A DNA stretch of 64,000 nucleotides, from contig NC_085856.1 of assembly GCF_020906515.1 (NCBI RefSeq), positions 1 to 64,000 of the forward strand. The letters are read 5' to 3'. The position numbers were made by a program, and so were the translations under genes. Positions within the stretch are counted from its first letter, which is position 1. Each line of letters starts with the position of its first letter. Under the pieces are notes generated by a model, which was given only the letters and a program-made list of their open reading frames with translations, was not told where the DNA came from and did no database searches. Shown piece by piece: positions 11,951 through 23,168 of the stretch. The stretch comes from Vanrija pseudolonga. Taxonomy: Eukaryota > Basidiomycota > Tremellomycetes > Trichosporonales > Trichosporonaceae.

Positions 11951-14485
11951 TGGTTGGGAGAAGGTTCTTGTGCCGAGTCGAAGTGAGAGGATGAAGATCG
12001 ACGAGACTTTTTGTAGAAGGCGCAAGATATGCTGTGGTCATTATGTACCTACTATTTTGCTGGCTGTCCTGGGTCTCTGGATGCAGAGCACTCGTGAGGA
12101 CCAGTGAAGTACACGCATGGCCATCTACTTCTCATTGTTATGTTAACTGAAATAACGTCCCGCTTAAACTCACCAGCTGTTCCCTCTGCCTCCATGCATT
12201 TGTCAGATTGTCGGGTGACGACCCGAAAGCCTACCAGGAACCGGGCAGCCGTAGACAATAGGTCATTGGGCGGAGTTCCTTGATCTGTTTGAAGACTGAT
12301 ACCTGACCCGAGTAGTCGTGCCCGTAAGGTCATTGTCCCAAAAGCGCTCATTGCCCGGGGATTGAAACAGATCCAAATATGGTGATTCTCGGTTATCAAC
12401 AATGATTCCAAGAAACGGCGATTGTAGTAGGACCCCCCCCCCTCTGAAGGCTACAGTCGACTCATACGACGCCAAATAAAACCACATCATCCAAGCGTTG
12501 ACTAGCTTACCTACCTGTGTTCATGACCTCATATTTGGCGGGAGTAGTTGAGTGCCGTCGACGAGACAGCTGTTCCGTCCACCGTCGGGACATTTGAATG
12601 ACTCAGAGAAAAAAGCATTGCATCATCTAATCATTCCAGGAACGGAGGCCCTGGCACATCGCCTTCCAACATTGCCGCTGGGCCGGCTTCTCTGAACATA
12701 GGCGGAAATGCAGGCTTCAATAGGAAAGGATAAAGGAATGGGCGATGACTGGACCTGGTCCCCACGTTTAGAACAGTTGACGAACCTCAGCATCGTCTCA
12801 TTTTCTGACATCCTTACATATCTCTTAGCGGGCTGATTGTCCCAGATCAGCTAGACCACACAAGAAGATATCGCATCAGCCATTTAACCGACTTCGGAGG
12901 TCACCGAGAGCGATTCATACGATGAAAGATGGTATCCATAAGCTTGACAGACGTCGAGTTGTACTGGAAAGGACCACCGAATTGCATGAATCCCAAGTTA
13001 CTACGGCGTCACTACCTGCCTCACGGAGTGGCTTCATCAATCACCATTGGCGTCGGCGTTTCGCCCCACAGCTGACGATCAAGCTCCGCTGATGTTGCTA
13101 TTCGAACGATTCGACCAAGGACTCAGGTACCTCCCATCATGCGTCGCAAAGGGAGGAGGACACACTGAGAGGCTCGCACTTGTCCCCTCTCATCTGTCGG
13201 CCCACGGCTATAAGGAATGAAAGGACAAAGGTCAAAGCGGCGGATTTCTTCACTGCTAGCTCTCGTCCCAGTATCCAGGAGGCAGCGAGGTGTGTCGGAG
13301 CTCAGACGTTGATTGCTACAGGAGCAGTCTGACCCTTGCACACCGTCCCCCCTTCATCGCCACCGAAAGCCACACCGCATCCGGCCTACACCATAAAGTG
13401 ACGGTTCTCAAGCCAGACCCACCAGTGATTGAGGTGGTTACTCAGCATCCCGATTTACAAGCCGATACTTTCTGCGCACCTGCGTTTGCCGACTCGACTT
13501 ACGAGTTCCGTGCTCAAACGGAGTTGCCGGTGGGAGTGAGTACATAATGCTATCCAAGCAGCGGACGTTGAAAGGGGGCGTGAGGATTGTGGAGACGGGG
13601 CGGCCCACCATCGCTTCTCGAATGTCACGGCTTCGGAGTTCGTTGAGCCCGAATGGCATAATCCTTAAACACATTTAGTAAGGATCTTTGATGCAGAGTC
13701 TTGAGGAGCGGATGCGACAGAAACGAAAGGATCTGTAGACGGTTACAGTACGGTGCGAAGTAACGGAAGTAGAGATAGCGTCAAGTTATGCAGGACAGAA
13801 CTGTGTCTGCTAGTGACCGGAGTAGAGGAGAGGATGATGTTTGTCTAGATCATACGCAGTTCTGGGGCTATGTATTGATAATAATGGGCATTAACGAATG
13901 GGAGACCAGTACGACAAACCAGGCTGGCGGAAAATCTAGGTGGTCATCGCCCTCCCCTGAGTAGCTCAACCTTGCTTGATGTCTCACATGGAACCTCGCA
14001 GTGCTATCCATGCTATCCACATCACAGACCTCCCATCACCTTCCACCAGCAAACACCGTCAAATAGAAGTTGAGTCAAAGCCTACGGTCCCAGATCATCG
14101 TTTGTTTCTGTCCTCTCTGGACCATGTTCTCGGCGATTTCCCTCTTCCAGTGTCCGCACGATACTCTCACATAAACTGCGTTAGCAGTATATGTAGATCA
14201 TGTCGCGTGATCAGGAGGGAGTGCAATTAGGGCAGAAGTACACGCCAGCTTGGTAACTCTCAATAGGATAGAGCAGTATCAAACAATACGGGCACCGAAT
14301 AGCTCGACCGACGAAAACAAGACAGTACAGAGGGGGCCTGGTGTAAGGAACTGTGAAGCCCGAACAGAACATCTAAGACAAGGTGACAACCCGGTGGATT
14401 CAGTGTTGCTGAGTGATGAGGGGAGTGAAGACGAGTGTCGCAGTGTATTGCCAAGCAACTGAAAAGGGAGCAAGACCAGTCGGGC
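11951..14485. other. lower-GC stretch without recognisable genes
   Basis: Open frames of up to 119 codons occur on both strands (for example 12052-12411 minus and 13290-13547 plus), but none shows a domain, a consistent codon pattern or convincing splice chain. A run of 11-13 C lies near 12430. Nothing else was supported. Confidence 0.4.
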
Positions 14486-15490
14486 ACGCAGGGATGGGAA
14501 GGGGTAGAATAGGAGGCGGGTGACTAAGTCGGAAAGTCAGGGACCTGCAGCAGGGAAAACAATACACTAAGGGTTCCTAGTCCAAGAGTGGCATTACTCT
14601 CATCAGGGAATACGATCATCTCGCTTGGCTGGCCATCTCAAATAGGTAATGGTTTGGGTACCTGGAGGTCGTCAAAATTCTGGGGTGGGGCCGGAGTGGG
14701 GCATAGCAGAATGACCCACTATCTTGCGCTCGAATGAAAAGTGCGGCCCGATGATGTTTGCGGGAACGTTGCGTGAGTCCTCGCTGTACCTGGAGCCATG
14801 TGCATGCCCTGGGGATGTACTGTAGGTCGCGTCTTTGGGATCGTCATGACAGTGTATGTTCTACGGGATCACAGTCCCCTCTGTGTTTTGTCCTCATACT
14901 GAAGACTAGCTACGACGTTATGAAGGGCCTCTGAATACGATACTCACCCATCACCTGCCGGTTTCCTCAAGCTCTCTAATCTCACACTTGGGCGTCCGTC
15001 CGCAAAGGATGGAAGGGGTCATTCAAGAATGGAGGCGGGTGATAAAGCAGATATCTGACGCAACGGGCCGGAAAATGTACTAACGTGTACCAAGTTCAAC
15101 AGTGGCGTCACGCTCATCAGATGCCATGCCATGGTCGCCAGCCGCCTGGCGGTCTTACAGAGACGTCTGGTCACCCGCGGATCAACCAGGTTCAGGGGTG
15201 GGACCTGAATGGAGAGGCGACTATGGCCCAGTACCTTGTGCTGGAATGAAGGACCCGCGGTTATGTTTGTGGGGGACCCAGCACTTCGTGCCTGTGTCAG
15301 CGGGTCAACGCAGAGCTCCGAACGGCACAGTTGGCCGCCTCCGTTAACCGTCAGGAGGTGGCATGCGATACACTGGATCACAATACTCTCTGGCTTTCAT
15401 CGCCATACCGGAGACCTACGACGGCATTGAAAAGGAGCCCTACATCTGATTGATGCCCACGTCTCATCTCGCAGGTTTTAACAAGCATGT
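14486..15490. repeat. diverged tandem duplication, unit about 0.5 kb, two copies
   Basis: Two blocks of about 500 bp lie head to tail, roughly 14486-14990 and 15003-15490. Matching landmarks in order are ggatgggaaggggt / ggatggaaggggtc, gaggcgggtgactaag / gaggcgggtgataaag, agtggcattactctcatcag / agtggcgtcacgctcatcag, ggggtggggcc / ggggtgggacc, gatgatgtttgcggg / gttatgtttgtggg, and ctacgacgttatgaagg / ctacgacggcattgaaa. Identity by eye is about 65-75 percent. No clear coding frame is shared. The right copy ends at the start of the HMG-box gene, so the pair forms its whole upstream region. Confidence 0.65.
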
Positions 15491-16578
15491 CGAATCCCAT
15501 TCTAGAGAATGAGCCAGGCTTCGCCGGAGCACATCTCTCTAGCCTCGCATCGCGTGGCCATCCCCTTCCAGAAACGGTTTCACCCAAATGTCCACCCCGC
15601 CCGCCGAATTCTTGGATCCTGTATCGATGCGACAAGTTCATGGGAATCAAAGGGCGCGAGTACATTCCCAGTCTTGACATGATCTTTCAACATGCAGGCC
15701 TCAATGTGTCTGAGCCTTGGCAATACGACTTCCATATGGGACACTTCAGACACCGAGCAGAGCTGGACAGACGTGGGGCCAAATCATCATCAACTATTCG
15801 GCTGGTCGACCTGCCACAAACCGAACTCAGCAAATTGATCGCTCATCTCTGGCGGTGCGAACCTCCGGAGACGAGAGAGAAATACGCCCAGATGAGCGAG
15901 ATGAAGAAGACCGAAGTACGTCACGGGAGGGTGAGGGCTCCGCTGATGTTCAAGCGTAGAAAAAAACATCCGAGATACAAATACCGCCCGATAGTTAAAC
16001 CAAGGCAGATCTCATCCCAACGCAAGAACAGATGCCCGCCGAAGCCCTACTCCGAACGGAAGGCACTTTACGTCGGTCAGGCCATGGTGACGTGTCCGGA
16101 GATCCCACTCCCTTTCCAACATCAAGTTGCGGACCATACGAACTACACCGCCGACAGCGTCCTTGCGCAGTTCCCCCGGGGAGGAGTTCCTCCCAAGACT
16201 ACTAGCGACAACATCGCGGGCGGGGATCTTCCCAACCCCTGCTCGCTGCCTCGTCCTTTGAATTCTCACCGGAACGATTCTCCAATCTCATCTGTCCCGC
16301 CATCCAGCTTTGGTTCTCGCCGGGAATCCTGTGCTGAGTCTTTGGTTGATCCGCCAGTACAGATGGGTTGGTTTGGTACGCAGCACCTCCCCAACGGAGC
16401 AACGATTCGCAACCAGATTGAGGGTACCACTCCGGTGCCATTCTTCAACACCGATTTAAACTCAACCGTGTGGAATCTTCTGCTGGGTCAATTAGGCCAA
16501 ACCGTCTGGCCTGAGCGTTCAACTGAGCCCGAGCCCTGTTCCGGGGGCTCCTCAGAGAACCCCTCTCCAATTCGATGA
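15487..16578 (+). CDS. HMG-box transcription factor of the MATA-HMG type
   Basis: The frame from ATG 15487 to TGA 16578 is open over 363 codons. It contains a split MATA-HMG box: PPRPPNSWILYRCDKF (from about residue 37), then LSKLIAHLWRCEPPETREKY (from about residue 118), then EMKKTE and HPRYKYRP. In normal MATA-HMG boxes the first two parts are only about 15 residues apart, so 50-60 codons between them probably belong to an intron (a candidate donor GTACAT lies at about 15659 and a candidate acceptor at about 15830). A second candidate intron starts with GTACGT after KKTE (about 15915-15953) and also keeps the frame. Such factors bind bent DNA and act in sexual development; Mat2/Prf1-type pheromone-response regulators of basidiomycetes are the obvious comparison, but the family member cannot be named. 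The C-terminal half is low-complexity, Pro- and Ser-rich. Confidence 0.7.
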   Translation: MSNPILENEPGFAGAHLSSLASRGHPLPETVSPKCPPRPPNSWILYRCDKFMGIKGREYIPSLDMIFQHAGLNVSEPWQYDFHMGHFRHRAELDRRGAKSSSTIRLVDLPQTELSKLIAHLWRCEPPETREKYAQMSEMKKTEVRHGRVRAPLMFKRRKKHPRYKYRPIVKPRQISSQRKNRCPPKPYSERKALYVGQAMVTCPEIPLPFQHQVADHTNYTADSVLAQFPRGGVPPKTTSDNIAGGDLPNPCSLPRPLNSHRNDSPISSVPPSSFGSRRESCAESLVDPPVQMGWFGTQHLPNGATIRNQIEGTTPVPFFNTDLNSTVWNLLLGQLGQTVWPERSTEPEPCSGGSSENPSPIR

Positions 16579-17008
16579 GACATCGTGAAGAGTCCGCTAT
16601 ACAACAAATACTAGTAGGCACCGGCTGGACATGTGACATTTAAGAGTGTTTCAACGCAGGTCCATCGTCCCGTGGTTGTTCCTGTGACATCAGGATACAT
16701 TGATTCTTGATAGTTGAAGTCGATGTCTGTTAGGAGAGCGGAGCCATGTCTATCCGCAATGCCTTGTAAAAGCTGTGTATGGAGGGAATCAGACGTCGTA
16801 GGCGAAGAGCAGGGGTGGGCAACTTAGTTGTGTTTAGGGCAAGCCATCACACTGCAAGTTGGGCGGTCGGTGGAATCCACGAGTTGTCTTTATCGAGGCC
16901 ACCAAATCAACAAACGTGAGCATCAAGAGGTTCCACGGGCGCCCCACTACATGTGTGTAATAGATCAACGCATCTGGAATACGACGCGGAGAGCATGGGA
17001 GAACTTAC
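16579..17008. other. region between the HMG gene and the GH16 fragment
   Basis: The intron donor GTAAGTTC of the GH16 fragment lies at 17001-17008 on the minus strand, so later GH16 exons should lie here, but no continuation matching GH16 was recognised. Confidence 0.35.
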
Positions 17009-17386
17009 CACGCGACGGGGGTGCCAAACGAGCTCGTGTCAATGGTCTTGGCGTCGGCGGTGAGCGACGCGCGAACGCTGCGGCTCGAGAAGAACCAGAT
17101 CTTGATGACCTCGTCGGTTCACTCTGTCACGAAGACACCGCCACCTGCAGCGGCGAACCCGGCGCCGTACGAGTTCTCGCTCGGGTCAAGTAACGACACA
17201 GCCGGCGTCGTAGTGGGCGCCAATGGTGCAGCTGTCATAGCCAGGAGTGCCGGTGAACTGCGACTTAGACTGCGCGCAGATCTGACCAGTGTGGAGTGCG
17301 ATCTGGTTCTTGGTCTGCTGGTTGATACCCTCGGCAATGTCGATTTCCGCCTTAATTTCTTTCAGTGCCTCTCCTTCGTTAAGTCC
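17009..17386 (-). pseudogene. fragment of a GH16-family glycosidase
   Basis: One exon is readable on the minus strand between an acceptor at 17387 and the donor GTAAGTTC at 17008. It encodes LNEGEALKEIKAEIDIAEGI, then QIALHTGQICAQSK, GYDSCTIGAHYDAGC, then NSYGAGFAAAGGGVFVTE and TDEVIKIWFFSSRSV. The string 'YGAGFNxxGGGVYATEWT..xIKVWFF' is typical of fungal GH16 endo-glucanases, which act on cell-wall beta-1,3(4)-glucans. One frameshift lies between AGCVV and the LLDPSENSYG part, and the tryptophan expected after VTE is a TGA at 17119-17121. The N-terminal signal peptide and catalytic ExDxxE exon were not found, so this is a broken remnant. Confidence 0.65.
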
Positions 17387-18598
17387 TGAAACTTGCTCCC
17401 CTGCGGTGGACGTACGGGACGCACTAGAAAGTAGATGTGTGCTGCGCACGGGACCGATCGTCTTATTGCCTGGTTAGCAGTCCTGGGACTTATTATCGTC
17501 TCCCTAGCAATGATCCACCTGCGTGGACACTGTCGCAGCGTCGGCCGGATTCACTCGTTGGAACCAGCTTATCTTTGAAGCGAGGAAGAACTTCTCAAGT
17601 GTGCACTCTAGACGACGCACTCCGTGGACAATGTTGTTTCAACCCCATTGAATCATCCGAATCGGAGCTGGCCTGAGTCTACCTTGAGGCTGCCTGAGGA
17701 TGGATGGGTTGGCAACCACTGCAGCCGTCTCCGCTCCCCCTGGGCATGCAAGGGGCAAGGGGCCACGAGCCGAGCGGCTACCTGGGGACTTCCTGGGCCC
17801 AGGTCCAGGTTCCTAGATCAGGGCAAGCCCTCCCCTGGCACACCAGAGTCGGCTAGCAGGGCGGGCTGCGGGCGTTACAGTAACGCTCAGGATGCGCCTA
17901 GGCTTAGACTAGGTTGCCCTCCAGTGAGCACCGCTCTGGAAATCCAGAGCAAGAGAAAAATGGGATCCAGACTCCAGCTCAGGCACACGCGCTCGCCCCC
18001 AGGGATAAACAAAAGGGTTGACAGGCACAAGCTCCACCCCTTTGGTATGGTGCTTGCGGACCCTGTGCTATTACCTTGGGGCAGCATGACGGGGGCGTCG
18101 TCGGTCATGGTGCGCATACGAGACAAGAGTGCCTGCCGCATTCACTTAACTCACCAGGGACTTTGAACCAGAATCTGAGTCTGTCACTCAAATGGGCTTC
18201 GTTCATGGCCGCTTGACTCTCGTACCACAACAATGAAGGGCTTGCGACGGATTGGCTCATAGAAGTTCCGATTATTAGCTTCGCTTGTACTGTTGAATAG
18301 CAGACCTCTCCGCAGCGTACTCGCCTGAAGTTGAGGGTCACAATGACAATGCCCCAATGAAAGAGACTCATGAACATGAACCATTGTGAACATGAACTAT
18401 TGAAAGTGACACTGAAAAGAGCCATTGGAGGGAACCACAACAAAATTGACCACGATTTCATGCTACAAAGTCTTGATTGGAGGAGCGCGACTGCACACCG
18501 GAAGCTTGAGGGATACAAGAAGGTCCAGAGAAACAGGTATGCATGGACTCAACAGTCGCAACACCACCACTAAGAACAGCTACCACCAGCGCCGCGCT
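17387..18598. other. no gene supported
   Basis: Two moderately long frames (17624-18166 plus, 18105-18518 minus) lie here without domain or splice support. A short perfect palindrome (gcgttac a gtaacgc) is at 17872-17886. The 17,700-17,880 part is GC-rich and different in composition from its flanks. Confidence 0.35.
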
Positions 18599-19667
18599 AT
18601 GAACCGACAGCAACTCCACCCAGCCTTTGCGGATCTTCTGAATAGCGACCCTCATCTACCGGAGATGATTGGTTACATTCGGCAGCTCGTCAGCGGCACT
18701 GACGGCCGGGTGGTTTCCAGGAATGCCGCTCTGGCCTATTTGGGTATAATTACTGCCTTCGCCGACCGAGGACTTCTTGAAGTCGGTTGGGCTCCCCGCT
18801 TGTTGATCGACATAGAAGGAAAGGAGTTTGAGGTATGTCCCGACTATCCGCATGATGAAGAACCCGCTCTAATGCCAACAGATCGTCCTCGATGACGAAG
18901 AACAACTCGAAGAACCCGCCGTGGTTCTGCCTCCGCGCCTAGAAATGGACCTGACTATGGCTGGCAGTTTCGGTTTACCCGGCTCTTCTCGAGATCACTC
19001 AAAGCAGTCAAAACTTAGGCGGTTCCTTGAGTCTTTGGCTGATCGCGATTATAGCGGTCTAAGCGTTCCCCCTCTTGTCAACAGGTCGAGCGTTGTTAGT
19101 GTTGGCCAGCTCGAAGGCGAAGCGGCGGCTTCCGCTCAAGTCGAGGAGGGTATCGTAGGGAACATCGTCAATCATCTCCTCACCTTAGAATCTCTTGACA
19201 AACGGTGGGCTTCTCTAACGGTTGCCACCAACATTGCGTACTGGAGGCTCGGCGAAGCTTATAATGCGTTCGTCGAAGTGAGTATCCTCGCCCTTACATC
19301 CCGATGTCCATTGCTTCTGACTTACTCTCAGAGCAAGCGCGGCTCAATTCCGAGTTCCAGAAACGCGCGCACAGAACAGAAAGTTATCTTCGAGCTTCTT
19401 TGTAGCGAGCCTGCCTTCCAGGAAGCTTCTAAAGGGCTAAAGGCAAGGTGGAGCCTTCAGAAACGCCTCCAGCGAGCACGCAAGTTCACTCTTCTCGTCG
19501 GCCTGTTCGGAGCAGTCGTTTTGCACGCTGAGCCAGAGGTTTCTGTATCTAGAATCGATGCCTTGAAGTTAACAGATTTGTATCTACTGGCCCAAGAAAA
19601 GTCATCTTGCGCCATGATCCAGGTGGTAGTCCGCAAGTTAGCATCAATCTCGATCATGGAGGTCTAG
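18599..19667 (+). CDS. hypothetical protein, three exons
   Basis: ATG 18599 begins MNRQQLHPAFADLLNSD. Exon 1 ends at 18832 (GAG|GTATGT), intron 1 is 18833-18881, exon 2 runs 18882-19277 and intron 2 (GTGAGT..CAG, 54 bp) is 19278-19331; exon 3 ends at TAG 19665-19667. Since intron 2 is a multiple of three, the frame also stays open if it is retained. The product is about 330 residues: an N-terminal helical part with a hydrophobic stretch (ALAYLGIITAFADRGLLEV), an acidic linker (VLDDEEQLEEPA), a serine-rich stretch, and a helical C-terminal half (LTLLVGLFGAVVLHAEP-like) that may be buried or membrane-associated. No family recognised. Clean splice sites and frame suggest a real gene. Confidence 0.6.
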
Positions 19668-20640
19668 TTTGAAGCTCTACAATGAACCAGATAAAGTTGC
19701 TGCTTTGGTAGGTTTCTGACGTGAGTTTGAATCTGACGGGTCCCAGAGGAGGAAAGGGCCCGAATCAGTATGCTCTGACGTTGACTGGAAGAGTGGGGGC
19801 GAAGTAGACTTGTGCATAACCATGAAAACAGGTCACATGTTGTTGATGGAGCTGCATAGGGGAGTGCTCGCTCATGTCCATCACTGGGGCAGGGCAGTTG
19901 AAGCTGGACGGCTGGAGGCAGGCCGTCCACCAGGAACAGATCCGGATTCGGCGACTATGGCAATCAAACCAGTGGCCACAGGTCAAGCACGCTCGACGTG
20001 CGTTCCAGCGCACTCAGTGGCCATGATCGAGCCGCCAGTTGATGCAAACTCTCACATCCTGCCCTCTTCAGACGTCGTTCTTCATCGGCTCGTTCGTGTC
20101 ACCGGCCATCCTGGACCGCTCCAGCAACGGCAACATGTCCTTCACCTTCCTGCTCGCGCAACCGTTGCATTGTCACAGGTTCTGCTCCTGACCGGGACAT
20201 CCGCGGGTGACCAAACTTCCCTATGTCCTTCCGTGTGGCACGTACCTGAAGGCCCTGGCCCCCACCGCTGATGACCAAGCCACAGTCTTCCAGAGCAGAA
20301 ACAGGTTTTGGGTTGTGACATTGTTGGGATACACTGCCTATGATCCCACCCCCTCAACATTGGATGTCGTTCTCCAAGTCCTGCGCTGCTTCCCACTTGG
20401 AAGTGCGCAAGTCTATCCATTCGCCTGTTTAGTTGATACCTCGTTCTCCTATCTACTGTTGATCGTGCTACCACTTGGCCATAGACAGTCGGTTTGCCTC
20501 ATTGTGCAACACACCAGGGACCGATTTCATCAGGTGGATCCATGGATTCGCGGTGGGTTCATGGCGCGAGCCATGATTTTACCGAGATAATACAGCTCAC
20601 TCATTGTGATTGTATGCCCTCTCCTATGAAGGACAATATC
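19668..20640. other. no gene supported
   Basis: The longest frames are 19810-20271 and 20207-20590 on the plus strand. The second contains a hydrophobic run near 20440-20470, but no start, splice chain or domain could be defended. Confidence 0.3.
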
Positions 20641-20647
20641 GGGTGCG

Positions 20648-20877
20648 GTCGGAGCAAAAGCTCCGACTCCAAATGCCGCTCTCTGGGGGTTATGCCTCCG
20701 AGGTGGTGGTAACCCAGAGCAGGTGACCGACGTTGACCTAGAGGGCATGTGTTGGGATCAGAACCTGACTTCATTGATGGAGTGTCGCCTCCGAGCGTCT
20801 AGATACCTCATGATAAGCGGCATTGACGGTTCTCCACCAGCCGGGAGGGGTGGTATCGCCAGGTCATGGATACCACC
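20648..20877. repeat. cluster of three inverted repeats (hairpins)
   Basis: Within 230 bp are: a perfect 8-bp stem gtcggagc/gctccgac with an AAAA loop (20648-20667); an imperfect inverted repeat ctctgggggtta ... taacccagag (about 20680-20719); and a perfect 9-bp stem ggtggtatc/gataccacc with an 11-nt loop (20849-20857 with 20869-20877). No gene covers them. Confidence 0.6.
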
Positions 20878-21114
20878 GCGCTATCTTTGAGTCTGTGAAC
20901 CTACAGTAGAGCTGTAAGTCAGGCCGAGTCGGTGAGTGATCTGCGCGCCCTTAGGGCTGTTGGCTCCAGAACACACTCTTCCCTCCCTCTAGCAAAAGTA
21001 GTGGTGACCGTGTGACTCGCGAATCAATCCATTACGTAATCAATCTCCTTTTCACCCGTGTTGTTCCGTTGGTACGTAGGCTGTCCTTTCAGCTATCAGT
21101 GTCCTTTCCTCCCC

Positions 21115-22389
21115 TCAGGGGTTGGACTCTATCTTCCTGCACCACCTTTTAAGGCTTCCCCTCACCCGCTCGACAAAGCTTCTAGCTACTGCTGCCGCCT
21201 CTGAACATTGAGAGTCCTCCTCAAACCAAACCCCTTCCAATACTTCAGGAACGTCATCACCATTGGACAACAAGCAATTTGCGGATGGGGTAAGATTTGG
21301 TATCAGAGGATAGGCCTGCCTATCACTGTACACCATATCGCCGACGAGGCCGTAGTGAGAAGCGATGACATGACCGCTCTCCACGAACCTCACTCCAGTC
21401 TTCACCTTCTTGTACTTTGTTGGGTGGGAGGGTTTGGTTATTGCCAGCGGATTCTTGGCTTCGGCTTGAGAGTCATTGTCTGATGTAGGGGTTGGGAACG
21501 ACCCTTTGTGTAACGCGGAATGTAGATTGTATGAGTCGTTGATGGAGCGATGTGAATTCCCGAGGCAATTGTCATCGGATGCCGAACGTAGGGGTGCGGA
21601 TGTGGGCTGGAGTGGGATTAGAGGGTATTGATGTAGATATGCCGGAGAGTTTTTGTAGTCCATGTCCGAACACCCACTCCAGTCGTTGCTCTGAATACAG
21701 AGCTGACAAGGAAGGAGCGAGAGCCAAATACAACCCCACCGCTTTGCCGATCGGCTATTAGCTTTTGTGTTACCATTGGTGTATTCGAGTGGGTGAGATG
21801 ATGGCGGGCCTGCTGCACATGATAAGGTGGCCGGACCACTGCCCGCGCGCACGCCTTTTTTATTCGTATACCCCACCTCAAAGTGCCGTCCTACCCCAGA
21901 GCCCTGTTGCCGTACGAGGGGGCAGGTCGCAATCCCCGTGGATGGTTCGCAACTGTCTTGCGTCAAATATGCACCGCCACACATCGGCTGAGCTTTGCCT
22001 GGGACCAGGGAGACATGACTCTGGGGGACGGTACCGCGTTCGTTGATTGGCCGCCACGAGATTGAGACGTTTCGGAGGGCAAGAATATTGCCTCCTTCGC
22101 ATAGATAGACTGAACTCAGTGTGAAGGCCTGATCTCTTGGGACAGTCAACTCACCAGGTTCAGTCCAAGCATCGTCGTTACAGTGCACCCCCGGCTGTGT
22201 CTTGTCGGCGTTGTGGATGTCACGCCTTTGACAAGATAGCCCTGTGGACTCGAGAGCCCTATCGAAGTCTTCATTTGATGAATCACTCTTGGTGGTCATG
22301 GCCTCCCAGCAATTCTCCATCGCTGTCAACACGGCGTCCTCCAAGCTCAGCCTGCGGATGAGCGGCAGTTCGGTTGCCGTGGAGAGCAT
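21115..22389 (-). CDS. hypothetical protein (424 codons, may contain introns)
   Basis: The frame is open from ATG 22389 to the stop at 21115. It starts MLSTATELPLIRRLSLEDAV, and the first 60 residues look like a helical protein part (LTAMENCWEAMTTK); the end (VVARSFVERVRGSLKRW-like) is again helical and basic. The middle is Ser-, Pro- and Asn-rich, without domain signs, and contains GTGAGT-type sites near 22150, so part of it could be intron. No homology recognised. The length of the open frame in DNA of near-even base composition is the main support. Confidence 0.4.
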   Translation of the reverse strand: MLSTATELPLIRRLSLEDAVLTAMENCWEAMTTKSDSSNEDFDRALESTGLSCQRRDIHNADKTQPGVHCNDDAWTEPGELTVPRDQAFTLSSVYLCEGGNILALRNVSISWRPINERGTVPQSHVSLVPGKAQPMCGGAYLTQDSCEPSTGIATCPLVRQQGSGVGRHFEVGYTNKKGVRAGSGPATLSCAAGPPSSHPLEYTNGNTKANSRSAKRWGCIWLSLLPCQLCIQSNDWSGCSDMDYKNSPAYLHQYPLIPLQPTSAPLRSASDDNCLGNSHRSINDSYNLHSALHKGSFPTPTSDNDSQAEAKNPLAITKPSHPTKYKKVKTGVRFVESGHVIASHYGLVGDMVYSDRQAYPLIPNLTPSANCLLSNGDDVPEVLEGVWFEEDSQCSEAAAVARSFVERVRGSLKRWCRKIESNP

Positions 22390-23168
22390 AGCTGCTGGAC
22401 GCAGAGAATCTGTGGTTCAGTATGGGACTGGCACTCTTCCTACTAGTTAGCCTTTATGACCTTTGGCAGAGAGCCATCACTGCGGGACTTCTAGAGCAGT
22501 GTGCGAGCTTAGATTTGCGAGTGCCGCAAGGCACGGAGCAACAATGAATAGTGCGACAGCATTGCCACTCAGGACTGCTCACAATGAGATCGGTGTCATT
22601 GTTGCCCTAACCGTTCACACTTTGCTGAAAGGCCTCATTGTGCGCATAAAAACCATAGTCTGGCACCCTTTCACAACTACAGCAGCCGATTCGTCTTTCA
22701 ATCACAACTGGCCACTGAAATGATCAAAGAAGGGCTTGCGTGATCGTAGTTCAGCAGTCTCCACTTCCAAGGAGAAGGTCATCGACAATGAGTTGCGTCA
22801 ATGAGGAAGTGAAGGCTCCAGTTCAGGGGAGGACGAAAGGCGGAGCATTTGATTATAGTCCTTCCTGGGCTGAAAGACACCACCCAAGCTCCCTTGACGC
22901 GCGGTTGAAGCAACATGAAGGAAAGGTTCTGGAGAAATAGCAGGACAATGAGCCTATCGCCGACCGAAAACTATACTAGTCCAGTCGGCGTGCAGTCTGC
23001 TGCGCCAGCTGGAGCGTCTCCTCTGCACCGAAGTCACACACGACCATACACACATGAACACACATGATATCACAGCTTTGTTTGTCCCCGACACGCTCAC
23101 CTTGACATCCATTTCTCCTTCGTCCGCTTCTCTAACCAACTGCGAATTCATTTTACTACGCCTCACGA
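22390..23168. other. no gene supported
   Basis: Only short frames. The last 100 bp could be the 5' region of the membrane-protein remnant that follows. Confidence 0.3.

Noticed and set aside
17872-17886. Short palindrome gcgttacagtaacgc
   Set aside because: Seven-base arms are expected by chance in a window this long, and nothing nearby gives it a role.
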